Origin: an uncultured Clostridia bacterium
Lineage (GTDB): Bacteria > Bacillota > Clostridia > Oscillospirales > Ruminococcaceae
Direction: 5' to 3'
Length of the DNA stretch: 6,095 bases
Assembly: GCA_945867255.1 (NCBI GenBank)
Contig: CAMBHV010000094.1
Span: 1 to 6,095 of the forward strand
Below the pieces are notes generated by a model. That model was not told the origin of the DNA. It made no database searches and was given only the letters and a program-made list of their open reading frames with translations. Made by a program: the position numbers and the translations under genes. Shown here piece after piece: positions 6,036 to 6,095 of this stretch (positions within the stretch are counted from its first letter, which is position 1; every line of letters begins with the position of its first letter).

Positions 6036-6088
6036 AAGTAGTAATCTTGGGTTCCATTTCTTACAAACTTAAAAGGGGGCAAACACAT

Positions 6089-6095
6089 ATGGCTG
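6089..6095 (+). CDS. Start of a divergent gene, truncated by the window edge
   Basis: Only ATG GCT G is visible (Met-Ala then cut). The call rests on the promoter at 6007-6035 and on AGGGGG (6074-6079) placed 9 nt before the ATG. Nothing can be said of the product. Divergent placement leaves open whether the palindrome-binding regulator also influences it. Confidence 0.6.

Noticed and set aside
5879..6088. Minus-strand open frame of 69 residues in the divergent region
   Set aside because: It covers both promoters and the inverted repeat, has no family resemblance and no convincing ribosome site.

Overview
The window reads as a piece of a Bacillota (Firmicutes, clostridium-like) genome of moderate GC. 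The evidence is purine-rich AGGAGG-type ribosome sites in front of most genes, sigma-A style promoters with perfect TATAAT boxes, an energy-coupling factor (ECF) transporter, a GntR/UTRA regulator and a T-box-like leader. The species cannot be named from the sequence alone.

Almost the whole window is one six-gene operon on the minus strand, read from right to left. It starts at a promoter (about 5906-5878) that abuts a 31-bp palindrome (5842-5872), the likely operator. The genes in order are an ECF substrate-binding membrane protein (S component, 5791-5213), a fused double ECF ATPase (5210-3501), the ECF coupling protein EcfT (3511-2669), a DUF62-family SAM hydroxide adenosyltransferase-like enzyme (2570-1728), a GNAT-fold N-acetyltransferase (1731-937) and a GntR/HutC-type repressor with a UTRA ligand domain (907-173). 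Genes overlap or sit 2-29 nt apart, except for a 98-nt gap before the DUF62 gene, which can form two small hairpins.

The genes suggest a dedicated import-and-use pathway. A complete single-operon ECF transporter brings in a small molecule, the DUF62 enzyme and the acetyltransferase act on it or its product, and the co-transcribed UTRA repressor senses a ligand and releases the palindrome at the promoter. The substrate is unknown. DUF62 chemistry points to SAM, adenosine or another nucleoside-like compound. However, this DUF62 protein has Cys or other residues where relatives have the Asp and Asn that hold the methionine and adenine parts, so its substrate may differ from SAM.

At the left edge (1 to about 144, minus strand) is a leader ending in a T-box-like antiterminator sequence. 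Its downstream gene, probably an aminoacyl-tRNA synthetase or an amino-acid gene, lies outside the window. At the right edge a divergent promoter (6007-6035), a ribosome site and an ATG at 6089 mark the start of a plus-strand gene that is cut off after seven bases. The 216-bp divergent region between them holds both promoters and an AT-rich inverted repeat. No insertion sequence, CRISPR array, tRNA or rRNA was seen.
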